Below, in pieces: positions 45,138-54,669 of a stretch of DNA of 55,974 nt (position 1 is its first letter; the number at the start of each line of letters is the position of its first letter). Position numbers and translations under genes: made by a program. The DNA lies in assembly GCA_900696665.1 (NCBI GenBank), contig CAADGY010000294.1, forward strand, positions 1-55,974. The letters are read 5' to 3'. This stretch comes from an uncultured Acidobacteriota bacterium (lineage in GTDB: Bacteria > Acidobacteriota > Terriglobia > Bryobacterales > Bryobacteraceae). The notes under the pieces are model-generated. The model was given only the letters and a program-made list of their open reading frames with translations, was not told the origin of the DNA and did not search any database.

Positions 45138-48100
45138 ATGAGAAAGCTGATCTCTTTCTGGCGTTCCTGCCTTGTGCTCACAGCATGTACAGGTCTCTGT
45201 TTAGCACAGGACTACCGTGCGCGTGTGCAGGGTAACGTCTTGGATCAAACCCAGGCGGCGGTTACCGGCGCCAAAGTAACCTTGACAAACCAGAACACGG
45301 GCGTTGAACTCTCGCGCCTTACCGATAGCAGTGGACGTTTTCTGTTCGACTATGTGGCGCCGGGCACTTACACCATTCGCATGGAAATGGCCGGTTTCAG
45401 CCCGTTTTCGCAGGAGAACATTACCGTTCTTACCCGCGGAGACGTCACCGTAAACGGTACGCTCAGCGTCGGCGGCATCACTCAAACTGTCAACGTCTCC
45501 GAGTCCGTAGTGGCGCTGGAATTCAATACCTCAACCATGTCACAGACGGTTACTGGAAAAATGCTTCAGGATCTCCCGATCCTTGCACGCAATCCGTTCA
45601 CGCTGGTGTTGCTCGACCCAGCCGTGGTGAACCGCTATTCGACGGTGGCCTACCGGAATCCGTTTTACATGCAGGCCGCTAATGGAGTGGATGTAGGCGG
45701 AGCTACGGGCGGGCGGAATGACATACTGCTCGATGGTGTGCCCATTGGTGTGGACTCGCGCGGATCGTATTCGCCCTCGATGGACTCCGTGCAGGAAGTC
45801 TCTATACAGCAGAACAGTGTGGACGCCGAATTCGGGTTCAGCGCCGGGGGAAACATGAGCGTGTCCATGAAATCCGGCACCAACGAATATCACGGCACCG
45901 GCTATTACTTCGGCCGCAACCCGGCACTCAATGCTTTGGCCAACCGCTATACACGGAGCGAAAACCTGGTCCGCCAGCATATCGGTGGCGGTACCATCGG
46001 TGGACCCATCTTCAAGAATAAACTCTTCACTTTCTTTTCGTACGAGAGGTGGAGCAAGACAGAGCCGCGGGAAGGAACGCGAACCCTGCCGACCGACCTC
46101 GAACGTACAGGAGATTTCTCCCGTTCTCTGAATGCGGTGGGCGGGCTGCGCACGATTTACGATCCATGGTCGACACAGTTTGACGCTGCTACCTCAACAG
46201 CGACCCGAACTCCATTTCCGAACAACGTCATTCCAAACAGCCGCATCGACCCGTCGGCGGCGATCGTAATGGGTGATTTGTGGAAGCCGAATGGACCGGG
46301 TGATGACATTACCGGTACCAATAACTTCAAGATCACCTATCCGTGGTGGACCAAGTATTACAACCTTTCGAACCGCACGGACTGGAATGTCAACGATAAG
46401 TTCCGCATGTATGCGCGGTACAGCATCTTCCGCACCCGGCTTGACAACAACAACTATGGAAACTCCCCCGCCACTCCCTCAGATAATGGCGGCCTGATGG
46501 ACTCGCTCAATGCAGCCGCGGATGGCGTCTACACGATGAATCCCTCGACGGTGCTGAATGTGCGATTTGGAGCGACGTATCTCGAGGACGACTACGATTC
46601 GGATTGGGCCAAGGTTGGCGAGGCGGGCCTCCAGAAAGTCTGGCCGAACACTCCCTGGTACACGTCCTACATCCAGGGCGTTCCGGCGATTTACTATCCT
46701 GCCATCAGCGTTGCTGGCAAAGGAGGCTTCGGCAAGGGCAGCACCTGGTTTTACCGGCCCCGCAAGTACAGCGCTTCCGGTACGCTGGCAAAGGACCGTG
46801 GCCGGCATTACATGAAGTTCGGCCTGGCATACCGCCATTCCTACGGCACCAGCGTCAATCCCAACCTGATGAACTGGATCTTCTCGCCGAATTACACAGC
46901 TAACACCTTTATCAGCCCCAACACGCTGCTTTCCGGAGACAGTTGGGCGACGTTCCTGTTGGGAGCTATCGACAACAGTTCCAACGCGAATTTCAAGACG
47001 CCCCAGAACATTATCCGGGACCAGTGGGGCCTGTTTTTCCAGGATGATTTCAAACTGAACCGGAATCTCACCTTGAACCTTGGCCTTCGTTATGAATACG
47101 AGACCGCGCCTGTGGAGGAACTCGACCGCATGTCGCGATATCTCGATCTGACAAATCCGATTCCGGAGATGCAGGCTGCTCCTCCGCAAATGCCTGGAGC
47201 CGCGACGGCGATTCGCACTGCGGCTCCCATTTATAACGGTGCATGGGTGTTCACGGACGAGAACAACCGCGCACTGTACCGCGCGCCGAAAACCATCTTT
47301 CTGCCACGCGTCGGGATTGCTTACAGGCTGAATGACAAGAGTGCGCTTCGCATCGGTTATGCCCGTTACGCCATTCCGATGGTAAACGCCATCGGCTCTA
47401 GCTGGTATGTTCCCGTTGACGGATACAATGCCACCAGCAACCCGCTGCCCTCGGTCGAAGGCATTCCGAATGCGAGATTCAGTAATCCGTTCCCCGCGGA
47501 GTCGAATCCGCTCATCCCGTCGGCGGGAAAAAGCTGGGGACGTTACACAAATCTCGGTCAGGGAGCGGTATGGTTCCAGCAGGATATGAAGGCGGGAATG
47601 AATGACCGCCTTAACGTCACACTTCAACGCGAACTTCCGACTGGAATCCGGGCCGACATCACCTATTTCTATGCCTATACGCATCACCACCAGGCGCCTA
47701 ACATCTGGGGTGGCACCGGTACCGTAGATAACACCATCAACATGTACGACCCGGCGCTCAACTACCAGTACAAGGGTGAGGTGGACAGGCGGGTCAACAA
47801 TCCGTTCTACGGCTACATGACACCCGACACGTTCCCCGGTTCGTTGCGCAACCAGCGGACGGTAACGGTAAGAAGCCTGCTCTCCCCATATCCGCAATAC
47901 GGCAGCCTGATGGAAGCCTTCTGGGACGTATACTCCAACCGCTACCACGCTTTGCAACTCAAAGCAGAACGTTCGTTTGCCGCCGGCTACAGCTTCATGG
48001 TCGGTTACAACTACAACAGGGAAGCGACAACCGAGTTCTTCAATGACGACGACCGCTACGCGCAGCGATTGACCTGGATCGGCAGCAACAACCCGCGCCA

Positions 48101-48602
48101 CCGGATCAGTTCCGCCGGGACATTGGAGTTCCCATTTGGCAAAGGCAGAAGGTTCGGGTCAAACCTGCACCCTGTGCTGAACGCCATCTTTGGAGGCTGG
48201 TCTACCAGCCATATTGTGATGTGGAACTCCGGTCCGTTCCTGAGATGGGGGCAGCTGAATGTAACGGGCGATCCCATCATCGACAATCCCAGCCCAGACA
48301 AGTGGTTCAACACCAGCGCATTTGCGGTCGCCACACCGTACACACCCCGCACAAATCCGTGGCAGTATCCGGGGCTGACGGGCCCTGGCTACTGGAGTTG
48401 GGATGGCACTCTGGTGAAGTACTTCCAGTTAACTGAGCGCTTCCGGTTGGAGTTCCGCGCTGAGGCGTACAACGCGCCGAATTCGTTCATGCTCAACCAG
48501 CCCAACCTGAGCGTGACGGACGCTCGATTTGGCAAGAGCATCGGTCCGGCCGCTGGAAATTTCGGACGTGAGGTGCAGTACACGGTCCGCGTCCATTTCT
48601 AG
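45138..48602 (+). CDS. Oar-like TonB-dependent receptor
   Basis: The start is ATG 45138 with AGGGGAG upstream; ATG-like starts at 45090 and 45102 are weaker. The 1154-residue outer-membrane protein has a signal peptide ending LCLAQ, and a carboxypeptidase-regulatory domain (about 27-105, VQGNVLDQTQAAVTGAKVTL). The plug domain has a GGRNDILLDGVP motif, and a very large barrel ends in VRVHF. This is the acidobacterial Oar-like type, believed to import oligosaccharides or peptides with TonB energy. It is intact, with its own promoter at 45019. A hairpin at 48700 follows its end. Confidence 0.93.
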   Translation: MRKLISFWRSCLVLTACTGLCLAQDYRARVQGNVLDQTQAAVTGAKVTLTNQNTGVELSRLTDSSGRFLFDYVAPGTYTIRMEMAGFSPFSQENITVLTRGDVTVNGTLSVGGITQTVNVSESVVALEFNTSTMSQTVTGKMLQDLPILARNPFTLVLLDPAVVNRYSTVAYRNPFYMQAANGVDVGGATGGRNDILLDGVPIGVDSRGSYSPSMDSVQEVSIQQNSVDAEFGFSAGGNMSVSMKSGTNEYHGTGYYFGRNPALNALANRYTRSENLVRQHIGGGTIGGPIFKNKLFTFFSYERWSKTEPREGTRTLPTDLERTGDFSRSLNAVGGLRTIYDPWSTQFDAATSTATRTPFPNNVIPNSRIDPSAAIVMGDLWKPNGPGDDITGTNNFKITYPWWTKYYNLSNRTDWNVNDKFRMYARYSIFRTRLDNNNYGNSPATPSDNGGLMDSLNAAADGVYTMNPSTVLNVRFGATYLEDDYDSDWAKVGEAGLQKVWPNTPWYTSYIQGVPAIYYPAISVAGKGGFGKGSTWFYRPRKYSASGTLAKDRGRHYMKFGLAYRHSYGTSVNPNLMNWIFSPNYTANTFISPNTLLSGDSWATFLLGAIDNSSNANFKTPQNIIRDQWGLFFQDDFKLNRNLTLNLGLRYEYETAPVEELDRMSRYLDLTNPIPEMQAAPPQMPGAATAIRTAAPIYNGAWVFTDENNRALYRAPKTIFLPRVGIAYRLNDKSALRIGYARYAIPMVNAIGSSWYVPVDGYNATSNPLPSVEGIPNARFSNPFPAESNPLIPSAGKSWGRYTNLGQGAVWFQQDMKAGMNDRLNVTLQRELPTGIRADITYFYAYTHHHQAPNIWGGTGTVDNTINMYDPALNYQYKGEVDRRVNNPFYGYMTPDTFPGSLRNQRTVTVRSLLSPYPQYGSLMEAFWDVYSNRYHALQLKAERSFAAGYSFMVGYNYNREATTEFFNDDDRYAQRLTWIGSNNPRHRISSAGTLEFPFGKGRRFGSNLHPVLNAIFGGWSTSHIVMWNSGPFLRWGQLNVTGDPIIDNPSPDKWFNTSAFAVATPYTPRTNPWQYPGLTGPGYWSWDGTLVKYFQLTERFRLEFRAEAYNAPNSFMLNQPNLSVTDARFGKSIGPAAGNFGREVQYTVRVHF

Positions 48603-48699
48603 ATTCCGATAACCACTCCCTCGCGGTCGTAGCTTGGAAACGAATGCTGAGCCGCAACCGCCAGGGGGTGGATGCGCAAGCACCTTCTGGTTGATGGCG

Positions 48700-48732
48700 C
48701 GCGGCTCCGTAACGCTTTGTTTCGGAGCCGCG
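48700..48732. terminator. hairpin between convergent receptor gene and receptor remnant
   Basis: Perfect 10-bp arms CGCGGCTCCG (48700-48709) and CGGAGCCGCG (48723-48732) enclose a 13-base loop. It lies in the 141-bp gap between two converging coding regions, where a bidirectional terminator is expected. There is no T-run, so it may act as a transcript-end stabiliser. Confidence 0.5.
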
Positions 48733-48743
48733 ACGGCATCGAA

Positions 48744-49812
48744 TCAGAACCTCAAACACATTCCAAACTGGATTGTACGGGGGTTTCCTGCGCTATTGAT
48801 GCGTCCGACGGTGGCAGGCACGCTGATATTGCTGGCCGGCAGACCAACATTCGCGTGATTGAGGAAGTTAAAGAACTCAGCCCGGAACTCCAACATCGTT
48901 CCCTCTGTAACAGCGGTGTTCTTGAAAATGCCGGCATCCCAATCAAAGTAGCCTGGACCAAAGAGCATATTGCGCGCGGAGTTTCCATATAGGAACGGCG
49001 CCGGGGTTGCGAACGCCGCCGGATTGAACCACTGCGCAATGGAGCGGTGGCCAGGGGTCGGATCGCCGGCAATATCCGCCCTGCTGCTGGGCCAGCCCAA
49101 CGTAGTGCTGGTGAATGTCGCTGAGAACGGCTCACCCGTGTCCACACCGGCGATGCCCGTGAGCTGCCAGCCGGTGAGCAACTTGTCAGCCACGCCGGTA
49201 ACAGAATTGAGAAATGTCTTCCCTCTGCCGAAAGGCAGATCGTAAACATAGTTGGCTCGCATGGCGTGACGGCGGATGAAGTCGAGATTGCCGCGGTCGA
49301 GGCGAGTGTTTCGGTTATCCATCGGCGCAAGACCGTACGTCTGCTCCCCCAGCGCTTTGTTGTACTGGTATTCCAGTTGGAACGATAAACCGGAAGCGAA
49401 GCGCCGGATGGCCGAGAGTTGGATGCCATGAAGAATCGAACTTCTTCCGGATTCCACATAAGTGATGGCTCCGAACGGTTGATACGGCCGTCGCGGCTGT
49501 ACTACCCCAGGACGCAGGCGGCGGATCGTTCAAATTGAAGGAACGCTCCAGGTGCGTGCCCATGTTGCCGATGTAACTGGCACGCACAGCCGTGTTGGGC
49601 AGCAGTTCATATTCGAGCGTGAAATTCCACTGCTGGTGATAGGGAGTTCTGCGGTCGCGCGAAAACGTCGCCAGCGTAGGGTTGCCCCCAACGGTACCCG
49701 CGCCGGGAAACGCATTTGCGAAAGTAAGGCTGGGCATCGGTCCCGCCGCCGGCTCGAAAGTCTCAGAAACGCGGAAATCGCACCCCGGCTCTACTCGCCC
49801 GAGTTGTTGCAT
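48744..49812 (-). pseudogene. TonB-dependent receptor remnant: 5' truncated and frameshifted
   Basis: Two consecutive minus-strand frames encode the last third of an Oar-like receptor. The first (from 49812) has FRVSETFEPAAG, TPYHQQWNFTLEYELLPNTA and HLERSFNLNDPPPASWG. The second (to 48744) has PYQPFGAITYVESGRSSI, LSFQLEYQYNKALG and ends GMCLRF. They join perfectly if one base is removed from the run CCCC at 49505-49508, so a single-base insertion broke the gene or is a sequencing error. The signal peptide, plug and first two-thirds of the barrel are absent, and a TGA lies just upstream of the first ATG. The neighbour TPR gene begins 65 bases beyond. Confidence 0.85.
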
Positions 49813-49876
49813 GGAGCTTCACGTCGCTTAGTTTACCGCCCCGTACTCCATTGGCGTCTGCGGTAGAATCTCCTCC

Positions 49877-51298
49877 ATGCGGGGGCTCACTGCCTGGTTA
49901 GCTCTTGCGCTGGGACTGCTGACCGTGAGCGCCTACGGGCAGCCGAATCAGTCCCTCGCCGGACTGCTGGAGCGCCATCGTGCGAATCCAGATAACGCCG
50001 AGGTGTGCCATCGGATCGGCATCGCCTACTTGAATGCAGAGAAGCTTGAAGATGCAGCGGCGTTTTTCCGGAAAGCGGTTGCGCTGGCGCCCTCGTTCGT
50101 TGCAGCGCGTAAGAACCTGGCGACGGTTCTGTGGTTCCTGGGCCTCTATGGGGAATCCGAACGCGAATTCCAGACGGTGTTAAGGCAAAGCCCGAAAGAT
50201 CCAGTGCCGCATCTCTACATCGGCTTAGCTGAATTAGGCCGCAAGCGATTCCTTTCGGCAAGGCAACACTTCGTCCAGGCGGGCCCTCTGGCGTCCGATA
50301 ATCCCGAAGCGCTTCCCGCCGTTCTTGAGGCGCATCTTGCTACGGGGGATAAGACCTTCGCCGCGGGGGTGATCGAGAAGTTCCGGCAAGCGTCCCGCCC
50401 GGATCCGGAGCTTTCCATTCGGCTCGCGGGTGTGATGAACCGTTATGGCATGTACCGATATTCGGTAACGTTGCTCGAAGGAATCGCCGGAGCTCAACCG
50501 GGTAAAGAGGCCGCCTTGCTATTGCTGGCCGAGGCCTACGACAAGCAGAATCGGCCCGGGAAAGCCTACGAGCTTTTCGTCAAGGCGATCGATCATAACC
50601 CGTCCGCCGAACAACCATACCTCGCCCTTGCTGATTTCGCGGCCGCTCACGGCAATGCGGCATATGCACATAAGACTTTGGCTCGAGGGCTCGAAACCAT
50701 TCCCGGTTCGCCGCGGCTGATTCTGCAGCAAGGAATCCTATGGGCCATCGAAGGAAATCGGGAAAAGGCAATGGAGCGTTTCTCCGCAGCAGCCACGACC
50801 GATCCGAAGTGGAATGTACCGGTGCTCGCAAAAGGAATACTGGAGCTTGAAGCGGGTAACGCGGGCGCCGCTGCGGCGGCTTTTCGCAAAGCTGCGGTGA
50901 TTGCTCCACGGGATCACCAGGCTGAGTATCTCTATGCTACAGCGCTCAGCCGCTCCAGTGGCCGGGCACGGCAGGATGAAATTGTGACCGCGCTGCACCG
51001 TGCACTTGCGCTCAAACCGGACGATTCGAGATCAGCGCTATTGCTCGGCCAGACTCTCCTGGCGCAGGGCGATGTGAAGGCCGGAACGGTGCAATTGGAG
51101 AAGGCGCTTCGACTGGATCCGGAGAACACCACGGCGCAATATCAACTCGCGGTCGCTTACCAGAAGCAGGGGCGCAAGGCTGAAGCCCGAAAGCTTTTCG
51201 ATCGATTCCGGCAGTCGAAAGCGAAACAGCGCGAAGAGGAGAGTGTCCAGGTGCAACTCATGAGGATCATCGAAAACAAATCCTCCAAAACGCCATGA
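49877..51298 (+). CDS. exported TPR protein
   Basis: The 473-residue protein has a signal peptide (1-21, ending SAYG) and about eleven tetratricopeptide repeats. A clear start is HRIGIAYLNAEKLEDAAAFFRKA, and the end is QLAVAYQKQGRKAEARKLF. The tail is charged and ends NKSSKTP. TPR solenoids bind other proteins, here probably in the periplasm. There is no enzymatic domain. The start ATG 49877 has no strong ribosome site. It converges on a second exported TPR gene with one base between the stops. Confidence 0.82.
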   Translation: MRGLTAWLALALGLLTVSAYGQPNQSLAGLLERHRANPDNAEVCHRIGIAYLNAEKLEDAAAFFRKAVALAPSFVAARKNLATVLWFLGLYGESEREFQTVLRQSPKDPVPHLYIGLAELGRKRFLSARQHFVQAGPLASDNPEALPAVLEAHLATGDKTFAAGVIEKFRQASRPDPELSIRLAGVMNRYGMYRYSVTLLEGIAGAQPGKEAALLLLAEAYDKQNRPGKAYELFVKAIDHNPSAEQPYLALADFAAAHGNAAYAHKTLARGLETIPGSPRLILQQGILWAIEGNREKAMERFSAAATTDPKWNVPVLAKGILELEAGNAGAAAAAFRKAAVIAPRDHQAEYLYATALSRSSGRARQDEIVTALHRALALKPDDSRSALLLGQTLLAQGDVKAGTVQLEKALRLDPENTTAQYQLAVAYQKQGRKAEARKLFDRFRQSKAKQREEESVQVQLMRIIENKSSKTP

Positions 51299-51299
51299 C

Positions 51300-52880
51300 T
51301 CATCGCGCAATGCCGGCGAGTGACCGAAGCACGCGGCCCCGGTCCACACCCGCCGGGTGGTGTGCTTTCAACCTTCGAAAGATGTTCATTTCCGCCGCGG
51401 CTTTCTTCACCAAACCTGTTTTGCGGTAGGCCAGGCCCAGGCGGTAATGCGCCGTTGCCAGGTTTGCGTCCAGTTGGATCGCGCACTCCAGATTCGCTAT
51501 TGCGGCTCGCATTTCGCCCCGCTCCATCGCCAGCACCCCCAGTTGTTGGTGTGCTTCCGCGAGATTGGGGTCGAGCTGAAGAGCTTTCTTCAAATGAGAA
51601 ACCACCACTGGCGGAACGTCTTGCCGCAAAGCTCGGGAGTTCTCATACAGCATTATCGCGTAGTGGTAGTAAGCCCAGGAATCCTTGGGATTCCCAGCCA
51701 GGTATTGCCGGAAGCGCTCACGAATCTTCTCCTGCATCGCTCCCGCCGATTCGTACGCTTTTCCGAGCAGGTAATATGTCAGTTCCGCAGAAGGCTCGCG
51801 TTCCACCGCTTCAAGCAAAGCTTCGGCGGCGGACTCGTACTGTTCCGCTAGATAGTACGAGGAGCCAAGCCCCAGACGCATACGCCATGACTCCGGGAAA
51901 TCGCGGACGCCGCGAGCGAAGACCGCCACCGCCGCCTCTACCGACTCATGTTGCAGCAACGCATTCCCGTAGTCGAAGCGGTAGACTTCGCTCCCGGCTT
52001 CGAGTTCGGAAGCGCGGCGGTAGGCCTGTGACGCTTCAATTGGGCGCTGCCTGGCTTCCTCCACCGTAGCCAAGAGGTGAAAGATCTCCGCATCGGCTCC
52101 CGACAGTAGCGGCCCAAGCACCTCGGCCGCCCGGTTCGCATTGCCGGTTTTCAGGTGAGCCAGAGCCAGGTTAAAAGACACATCGCGTGACGCGCCTTGC
52201 TTGTACAGGTTTTCGAAAATAGGAATAGCAGTGCGATACTCGCCGTGCGAGGCCAGCAAAGCCGCTACCTGCGCCAGGCGTGGCTCTCCCGGCCCGAGGA
52301 TCGTTTCCAATCGGCGCGTTGTTTCCTCTGCTTCTTTACTTTGTTTGAGCAGCAACTGGCTTTCGAGTACGCCGATGAGCGCCGCCGCGTCGGACCTGTT
52401 CATCTTCAATACAGCTTGAAAAGATGCCAGGGCCTCTGTAGGACGGTTTTCGAGCAGTGCAATCAGACCCAGGTTATAGGTCGCGGCCTGGTTCGCAGCA
52501 TCGAGCTTCAGCACGGTTTCAAACGATGCCCGCGCCTCTTTCAGCCGCTTTTGTTGCAGGTATGTCGAGCCGAGATAGCCGTGCAAGTGCGCGTTGCCAG
52601 GCTGCAATTGTGTCGCGCGATGAAACCGGCGTTCGGCTTCGCTGAAATCCCCTTTCATGGTGGCGACGAACCCGAGCAAGGCTTCCCCCTCAGCCAGATT
52701 CGGCTCCAATACGAGAGCCTGCCGCGCCGCGTTCCCGGCAGCATCAAACTGCCGCAATTGCAGTTGGCGCTGTGCTTCGGCAATCCAAGCCCGCACATCC
52801 GGCGACGGTGCCTGCTGTGCGGCTGCGTAGAACACGCTCAAAACCGGTACGCTAACCAGGCTGATCCACCACTGCCGCAT
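51300..52880 (-). CDS. exported TPR protein
   Basis: The 526-residue product has a signal peptide (1-22, FYAAAQQ) and at least twelve TPRs, from ARQALVLEPNLAEGEALLGF to RGEMRAAIANLECAIQLDAN. The last 30 residues (KKAAAEMNIFRRLKAHHPAG) are basic. It resembles the convergent TPR protein at 49877 in size and layout, but the two are on opposite strands. It follows the GH123-like gene by seven bases on the same strand, so it may be the third gene of a receptor-glycosidase-TPR operon. Confidence 0.82.
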   Translation of the reverse strand: MRQWWISLVSVPVLSVFYAAAQQAPSPDVRAWIAEAQRQLQLRQFDAAGNAARQALVLEPNLAEGEALLGFVATMKGDFSEAERRFHRATQLQPGNAHLHGYLGSTYLQQKRLKEARASFETVLKLDAANQAATYNLGLIALLENRPTEALASFQAVLKMNRSDAAALIGVLESQLLLKQSKEAEETTRRLETILGPGEPRLAQVAALLASHGEYRTAIPIFENLYKQGASRDVSFNLALAHLKTGNANRAAEVLGPLLSGADAEIFHLLATVEEARQRPIEASQAYRRASELEAGSEVYRFDYGNALLQHESVEAAVAVFARGVRDFPESWRMRLGLGSSYYLAEQYESAAEALLEAVEREPSAELTYYLLGKAYESAGAMQEKIRERFRQYLAGNPKDSWAYYHYAIMLYENSRALRQDVPPVVVSHLKKALQLDPNLAEAHQQLGVLAMERGEMRAAIANLECAIQLDANLATAHYRLGLAYRKTGLVKKAAAEMNIFRRLKAHHPAGVDRGRVLRSLAGIAR

Positions 52881-52887
52881 ACCAGAA

Positions 52888-54657
52888 TCACTGAGCGGCG
52901 CCGAGGCGGTGAACCTCCCGCAGAATTCCGTTCACCAGTCTCCGCGCTTCTTCCATGCGAGCCGGCACAGGATCCTTCGGAATCTTCGTCCGGTCGAACT
53001 GTTGCGTCGCAAGCTCCATCGCCCGTGCCAGATCCTTTTCCGCCTTCGCGGGGAAGCCCGCCTCACGGCCCGCACGGCGTAATTTCTCCAGGCCCGTACG
53101 CGCCAGCCACAGGCATTCGTAGTCCTCTATGCCCTCACGCAGCATTTCCCAACGGATGCTGTCCACGGGGCCTTGCTCGCCGGGATAGACAAAGAACATA
53201 TCGCCCGAGTGCCATTTGTAAAACGGCTGATCCCACAGCGTCGCGGGCCAGAAGTTCCATGCCCAACGGATATAGCCGTCAAAATCCCATTTCCGGATTA
53301 CCCAGCCGAGATATCGCGCTTCGAGCGGCTGTGAAAAAAGGAATGTATTCGGATACAGCGGCGTCACCGCGGTGTACAACAACGTGCGCTTGCCGGCCTT
53401 TCTGCGCGCCGGAATATCCGGCAGTTCCGTGCCTGAGTCCGGCGTGTAATAGCCATAATGGAAGGCCAGTTCCCGAGACTCGGCCATGTACTTGCCCTTT
53501 TCGTCGCCGCCGCTGATCATCAGCTTCAAATCGGGCGCCACTTCATGAAAGAACGGGATCACCCGGTCCAACACCTCGGTACTGATCTCGTCGAACGCCA
53601 GAAACGTTTTGTCCAGCCAGCCCTTGGCGCGAAGATGATCCTGAAGCACGCGTGCGAACTGGCCCCACACGTCCTTGTACTCCGGCGAGCCGGCTGGAAG
53701 CACGATCTTCCGCTCCGTCCTGGCCGCCGTATCCAGGTAGGTGATGGTGGCATGATCGGTGTGCGGCTGCACCAGCGGCGACCAGCACTCGATATGATCG
53801 CGGATACCCGCCCGCAGGCAAGTGGTAACGAAGCGGTCGAAATTGGAAAAATCGAATGACAGCCTGATCGCCTTGCCGGGCTCGAGTTTGCCGTCCGCAC
53901 GCCATCCGATGATCGTGCGGACCGCAAAGCCCGTATCGCCTTCCCAGGGATCGTCCACAATAAACGCGGTAATTGTTTTTTGTCCATGCGCCGCCAGGTT
54001 CTCGATATAGCGTTCGAGCCGGCGCCAATGCTCCTCCCCCCAGAGAGGAAGCTTCTGAAAGCGTGCGATAGAAGAGGGATCGAAGAGGATATTCAGGAAG
54101 AACCGGAAGTCCGCCGGATCGGGTAGCGTTGCCGGAACCACGCCCAGCTTAAGGCGGAACGTATCCACGGTTCTTCCGTCGCGCAGCAGTTCGAGTGTAC
54201 TTTCGTAGGCGCCGGGCCGGGCATTCGCGGGCACCTTCAGATCCACCCAGACTCCCTGGCTTTGATATGGCCGGAGCGCAATGGAGTCCACTTCCCATAA
54301 AGGATCCGGCGTGTATTGCGCGTTTTCGTCTACCGGCATCAAGCCCGGATACCGCACGCGTACACGCACCTCCAGTTTGTGCCCTCCGCCGGCGAATTCG
54401 CCGGCTCGCACGGAAACAGACTTCACTGCGTCTGGACTTCGCAACCCAAGCTGTATCACGGCGTGCTCGTTGCGGCAGACTTCGATTTCGATGGCACGCT
54501 TCTCCTGGTCACGCCCAAAGCTGTTCGGAAAAACGTGTTGGTGCGCATCGGCCACCCACGTCTGAAAGCGTTCTTCCCATTGCGGCGCGGGGCGGCCGGC
54601 CCACTGTGCCGGCACGCATGGCGTAAGCAGGAAGAATAGAAACAGGGGTCGCATCAT
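52888..54657 (-). CDS. exported GH123/DUF4091-type glycoside hydrolase
   Basis: The 589-residue protein has a signal peptide (1-18), an N-terminal beta-sandwich (about 50-170), and a TIM barrel of the GH123/DUF4091 type. Family motifs are FDEIS (about 353-357, Asp-Glu pair expected to act in substrate-assisted catalysis), HYGYYTPDSGTELPDIPARR and the tail RWEMLREGIEDYECLWLART. GH123 enzymes remove beta-linked N-acetylgalactosamine. Here the exact sugar is not proven. It lies 12 bases downstream of a TonB receptor gene, which suggests a coupled uptake and digestion unit, and it would feed the amino-sugar phosphate enzyme type seen at 8239. Confidence 0.87.
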   Translation of the reverse strand: MMRPLFLFFLLTPCVPAQWAGRPAPQWEERFQTWVADAHQHVFPNSFGRDQEKRAIEIEVCRNEHAVIQLGLRSPDAVKSVSVRAGEFAGGGHKLEVRVRVRYPGLMPVDENAQYTPDPLWEVDSIALRPYQSQGVWVDLKVPANARPGAYESTLELLRDGRTVDTFRLKLGVVPATLPDPADFRFFLNILFDPSSIARFQKLPLWGEEHWRRLERYIENLAAHGQKTITAFIVDDPWEGDTGFAVRTIIGWRADGKLEPGKAIRLSFDFSNFDRFVTTCLRAGIRDHIECWSPLVQPHTDHATITYLDTAARTERKIVLPAGSPEYKDVWGQFARVLQDHLRAKGWLDKTFLAFDEISTEVLDRVIPFFHEVAPDLKLMISGGDEKGKYMAESRELAFHYGYYTPDSGTELPDIPARRKAGKRTLLYTAVTPLYPNTFLFSQPLEARYLGWVIRKWDFDGYIRWAWNFWPATLWDQPFYKWHSGDMFFVYPGEQGPVDSIRWEMLREGIEDYECLWLARTGLEKLRRAGREAGFPAKAEKDLARAMELATQQFDRTKIPKDPVPARMEEARRLVNGILREVHRLGAAQ

Positions 54658-54669
54658 GGCAGCTTTACG

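Noticed and set aside
46479..48101. 540-residue open frame on the minus strand opposite the Oar-like receptor
   Set aside because: It is fully inside a well-supported receptor gene, its translation shows no domain and is Arg/Val-rich as expected for the antisense of a high-GC gene.
52197..53516. 439-residue plus-strand open frame
   Set aside because: It crosses two genuine minus-strand genes (TPR and GH123-like) and is rich in Cys, Pro and Arg like a shadow frame.
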